A DNA stretch of 64,000 nt, taken from the NCBI RefSeq assembly GCF_954871325.1, contig NW_027050843.1, positions 1 through 64,000 on the forward strand. Direction: 5' to 3'. The translations under genes were made by a program, and so were the position numbers. Positions 61,201 to 64,000 of this stretch are shown here, piece after piece. This stretch comes from Gordionus sp. m RMFG-2023. Its lineage: Eukaryota; Nematomorpha; Gordioida; Chordodea; Parachordodidae. How positions within the stretch are numbered: the stretch's first letter is position 1; each line of letters begins with the position of its first letter. The notes below the pieces were generated by a model. The model was not told the DNA's origin, searched no databases, and was given only the letters and a program-made list of their open reading frames with translations.

Positions 61201-64000
61201 TGAGTTCAATGATATAAAAATACTTAAATTGCGTTTGAGATGTTAGCCTTTTCTCTTCGAACGTTTTTACCACAAAAAAGTTTTTAATATTGATTTTTTG
61301 AACCGATAACGTAAAAAATTACATCAAAGCATATTTAGATAGGAAATTTAATTCTGAGTTTAATGATATAAAAATTTTTAAAATTAAATTTAAGATGTTA
61401 GCCTTTTCCCTTCGAACATTTTCGCGACAAAAATATTATTTTTTGAACCGGAAACGTAAAAAAATACATCTAAGCATAATTGGATAGAAAATTTAATTCT
61501 GAGTTCAATGATATAAAAATACTTAAAATTGCGTTTAAGATGTTAGCCTTTTCTCTTCGAACGTTTTTACCACAAAAATGTTTTTAATATTTATTTTTTA
61601 AACCGATAACGTTAAAAATTACATCAAAGGATATTTAGATAGGAAAATTAATTCTGAGATCAATGATATAAAAATTTTTAAAATTAAATTTAAGATGTTA
61701 GCCTTTTCCCTTCGAACATTTTCGCGACAAAAATATTATTTTTTGAACCGGAAACGTAAAAAAATACATCTAAGCATAATTGGATAGGAAACTTAATTCT
61801 GAGTTCAATGATATAAAAATACTTAAAATTGCGTTTAAGATGTTAGCCTTTTCTCTTCGAACGTTTTTACCACAAAAAAGTTTTTAATATTGATTTTTTG
61901 AACCGATAACGTAAAAAATTACATCAAAGCATATTTAGATAGGAAATTTAATTCTGAGTTTAATGATATAAAAATTTTTAAAATTAAATTTAAGATGTTA
62001 GCCTTTTCCCTTCGAACATTTTCGCGACAAAAATATTATTTTTTGAACCGGAAACGTAAAAAAATACATCTAAGCATAATTGGATAGAAAATTTAATTCT
62101 GAGTTCAATGATATAAAAATACTTAAAATTGCGTTTAAGATGTTAGCCTTTTCTCTTCGAACGTTTTTACCACAAAAATGTTTTTAATATTTATTTTTTA
62201 AACCGATAACATTAAAAATTACATCAAAGGATATTTAGATAGGAAAATTAATTCTGAGATCAATGATATAAAAATTTTTAAAATTAAATTTAAGATGTTA
62301 GCCTTTTCCCTTCGAACATTTTCGCGACAAAAATATTATTTTTTGAACCGGAAACGTAAAAAAATACATCTAAGCATAATTGGATAGGAAACTTAATTCT
62401 GAGTTCAATGATATAAAAATACTTAAAATTGCGTTTAAGATGTTAGCCTTTTCTCTTCGAACGTTTTTACCACAAAAAAGTTTTTAATATTGATATTTTG
62501 AACCGATAACGTAAAAAATTACATCAAAGCATATTTAGATAGGAAATTTAATTCTGAGTTCAATGATATAAAAATTTTTAAAATTAAATTTAAGATGTTA
62601 GCCTTTTCCCTTCGAACATTTTCGCGACAAAAATATTATTTTTTGAACCGGAAACGTAAAAAATACATCTAAGCATAATTGGATAGGAAATTTAATTCTG
62701 AGTTCAATGATATAAAAATACTTAAAATTGCGTTTAAGATGTTAGCCTTTTCCCTTCCAACGTTTTTACTACAAAAAAATTTTTTTAATTTATTTTTTGA
62801 ACCGATAACGTAAAAAATTACATCAAAGCATATTTAGATAGGAAATTTAATTCTGAGTTTAATGATATAAAAATTTTTAAAATTAAATTTAAGATGTTAG
62901 CCTTTTCCCTCCGAACATTTTCGCGACAAAAATATTATTTTTTGAACCGGAAACGTAAAAAAATACATCTAAGCATAATTGGATAGGAAATTTAATTCTG
63001 AGTTCAATGATATAAAAATACTTAAAATTGCGTTTAAGATGTTAGCCTTTTCCCTTCGAACGTTTTTACCACAAAAAAATTTTTTTAATTTATTTTTTAA
63101 ACCGATAACGTTAAAAATTACATCAAAGCATATTTAGATAGGAAATTTAATTCTGAGTTCAATGATATAAAAATTTTTAAAATTAAATTTAAGATGTTAG
63201 CCTTTTCCCTTCGAACATTTTCGCGACAAAAATATTATTTTTTGAACCGGAAACGTAAAAAAATACATCTAAGCATAATTGGATAGGAAACTTAATTCTG
63301 AGTTCAATGATATAAAAATACTTAAAATTGCGTTTAAGATGTTAGCCTTTTCTCTTCGAACGTTTTTACCACAAAAAAGTTTTTAATATTGATATTTTGA
63401 ACCGATAACGTAAAAAATTACATCAAAGCATATTTAGATAGGAAATTTAATTCTGAGTTTAATGATATAAAAATTTTTAAAATTAAATTTAAGATGTTAG
63501 CCTTTTCCCTCCGAACATTTTCGCGACAAAAATATTATTTTTTGAACCGGAAACGTAAAAAAATACATCTAAGCATAATTGGATAGGAAATTTAATTCTG
63601 AGTTCAATGATATAAAAATACTTAAAATTGCGTTTAAGATGTTAGCCTTTTCCCTTCGAACGTTTTTACCACAAAAAAATTTTTTTAATTTATTTTTTAA
63701 ACCGATAACGTTAAAAATTACATCAAAGCATATTTAGATAGGAAATTTAATTCTGAGTTCAATGATATAAAAATTTTTAAAATTAAATTTAAGATGTTAG
63801 CCTTTTCCCTTCGAACATTTTCGCGACAAAAATATTATTTTTTGAACCGGAAACGTAAAAAAATACATCTAAGCATAATTGGATAGGAAACTTAATTCTG
63901 AGTTCAATGATATAAAAATACTTAAAATTGCGTTTAAGATGTTAGCCTTTTCTCTTCGAACGTTTTTACCACAAAAAAGTTTTTAATATTGATATTTTGA
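55261..64000 (+). repeat. U3 terminal zone, repeats of 3 to 7 dimers
   Basis: The rare B variant CCCTTCCAACG/ACTACAAA occurs at 55261, 56161, 57958, 59456, 60654 and 62752. Spacings are 900, 1,797, 1,498, 1,198 and 2,098 bp, that is 3, 6, 5, 4 and 7 dimers. The GAGCCGG A variant lies near 56.95, 58.45, 59.95 and 61.15 kb with compatible spacing. In U1 the CCTTCCAACG variant appears once (18252). A cut dimer set has therefore been copied many times in different lengths here. The zone continues past the window end. Confidence 0.88.

Larger units (their letters stand above)
1..64000 (+). repeat. Satellite DNA array, alternating A/B monomers, fills the window
   Basis: Seen: every stretch of the window is a copy of the same unit. 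Each monomer opens with a TTCAATGATATAAAAAT-like box and closes with GATAGGAAATTTAATTCTGAG-like sequence, always in the same orientation. A and B forms normally alternate, giving a dimer of about 299-300 bp. The first 22 monomers span about 3.25 kb (mean 148 bp), implying roughly 430 copies here. GC is about 25%. No unique sequence interrupts the array and both window ends lie inside it, so its true length is unknown. Known: long uniform AT-rich arrays of this monomer length are typical of centromeric or other constitutive heterochromatin. Inference: this is such an array; I do not recognise the family. Confidence 0.99.
37856..64000 (+). repeat. Macro-unit U3 (at least 26.1 kb, right end not reached)
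   Basis: The third large unit. It starts like U2 but lacks the 899-bp duplication, so markers fall 14,116 bp after their U2 partners (CGCAACAA 26190 to 40306; GATAAG 28611 to 42727). It then expands a 2,823-bp subunit, rejoins the U1 order at offset 37,009 (GAAATTTTTT marker 16901 to 53910; CGCGTTAAAA 17071 to 54080; the shortened GATATAAAATTTAAAATT form 17611 to 54620), and ends in a zone of 3- to 7-dimer repeats that runs off the window. Confidence 0.8.

Noticed and set aside
18989-61273. Nine nearly identical 60-residue minus-strand open frames as a gene family
   Set aside because: Each is a chance frame across a B-A dimer, opened by one indel and one substitution, starting at GTG. It has no separate codon pattern or upstream signal and is as conserved as the non-coding parts of the same monomers.
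1-64000. CRISPR array
   Set aside because: Repeats are long (about 150 bp), directly adjacent and without unique spacers; the differences between units are satellite subtypes, not spacers.
1-64000. Telomeric or subtelomeric repeat
   Set aside because: No run of TTAGG, TTAGGG, TTAGGC or TTTAGGG units. The TTAGC in each monomer is single and embedded in longer unique-to-satellite sequence; TTAGGC at about 4791 is one base change in one unit.
1-64000. Transposon, SINE, LINE or LTR-type insertion
   Set aside because: No break in the monomer ladder larger than small indels, no terminal repeats, no target-site duplication, no poly-A tail and no coding remnant were seen.
1-64000. Inverted array segments or palindromic arms
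   Set aside because: The opening box reads in the same direction throughout the parts examined; I found no reverse-orientation block.
1-64000. Replication origin or scaffold attachment region based on high A/T content
   Set aside because: The A/T richness is uniform across the satellite and gives no localised signal; calling any one position would be arbitrary.
1-64000. Assignment to a named satellite family or species
   Set aside because: I do not recognise the monomer. Base composition and CpG content hint at an invertebrate, but that is not enough to name a group.

Overview
The whole 64 kb window is one uninterrupted head-to-tail satellite DNA array. I see no gene, RNA gene, transposon, CRISPR array or unique sequence anywhere in it. 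The basic unit alternates between two related monomers, A (about 145 bp) and B (usually 153-155 bp, with a 139-bp deletion form). Together they make a dimer of about 300 bp. All units point the same way, roughly 430 monomers in total (estimated from a mean spacing of about 148 bp over the first 22 monomers). The DNA is about 25% GC, yet CpG is over-represented (about 2.2 times expectation in the A consensus, counted by hand). This argues against heavy germline CpG methylation, so an invertebrate such as an insect or nematode is more likely than a vertebrate or flowering plant. I do not recognise the satellite family and cannot name the species.

Above the dimer the array is nested at several scales. 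Diagnostic variants (single changes, small indels, A/B chimeras) recur at exact offsets and define three large units: U1 at 1-22840, U2 at 22841-37855 (15,015 bp) and U3 from 37856 to beyond the window end. Inside these lie smaller repeats: a 2,666-bp period (about 5.8-10.95 kb), an 8,723-bp offset duplication (2.4-4.0 kb copied at 11.1-12.7 kb), a 2,686-bp module seen twice (20155-22840 and 35170-37855), an 899-bp tandem duplication (23287-25084), a 2,823-bp period that is single in U1, started again in U2 and iterated about four times in U3, and a terminal zone (about 55.2-64.0 kb) where marker monomers return every 3 to 7 dimers.

Region by region: 1-4.0 kb is the start of U1, collinear with 37856-41.8 kb. 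4.0-5.7 kb is a shortened version of 14.8-16.2 kb. 5.7-10.95 kb holds 296-bp dimers and the 2,666-bp repeat. 10.95-18.5 kb is collinear with 26-31.6 kb and 40-45.7 kb. 18.5-20.15 kb is an end module. 20155-22840 is the short 2,686-bp module. U2 and U3 repeat this order with their own internal expansions.

There are no gene products to connect. The plausible biology is structural: a rapidly turning-over, near-nucleosome-length satellite, perhaps centromeric or other constitutive heterochromatin, shaped by unequal exchange and gene conversion. The recurring 60-codon minus-strand open frames are by-products of the repeat. All distances were read by hand from markers; percent identities were not computed.
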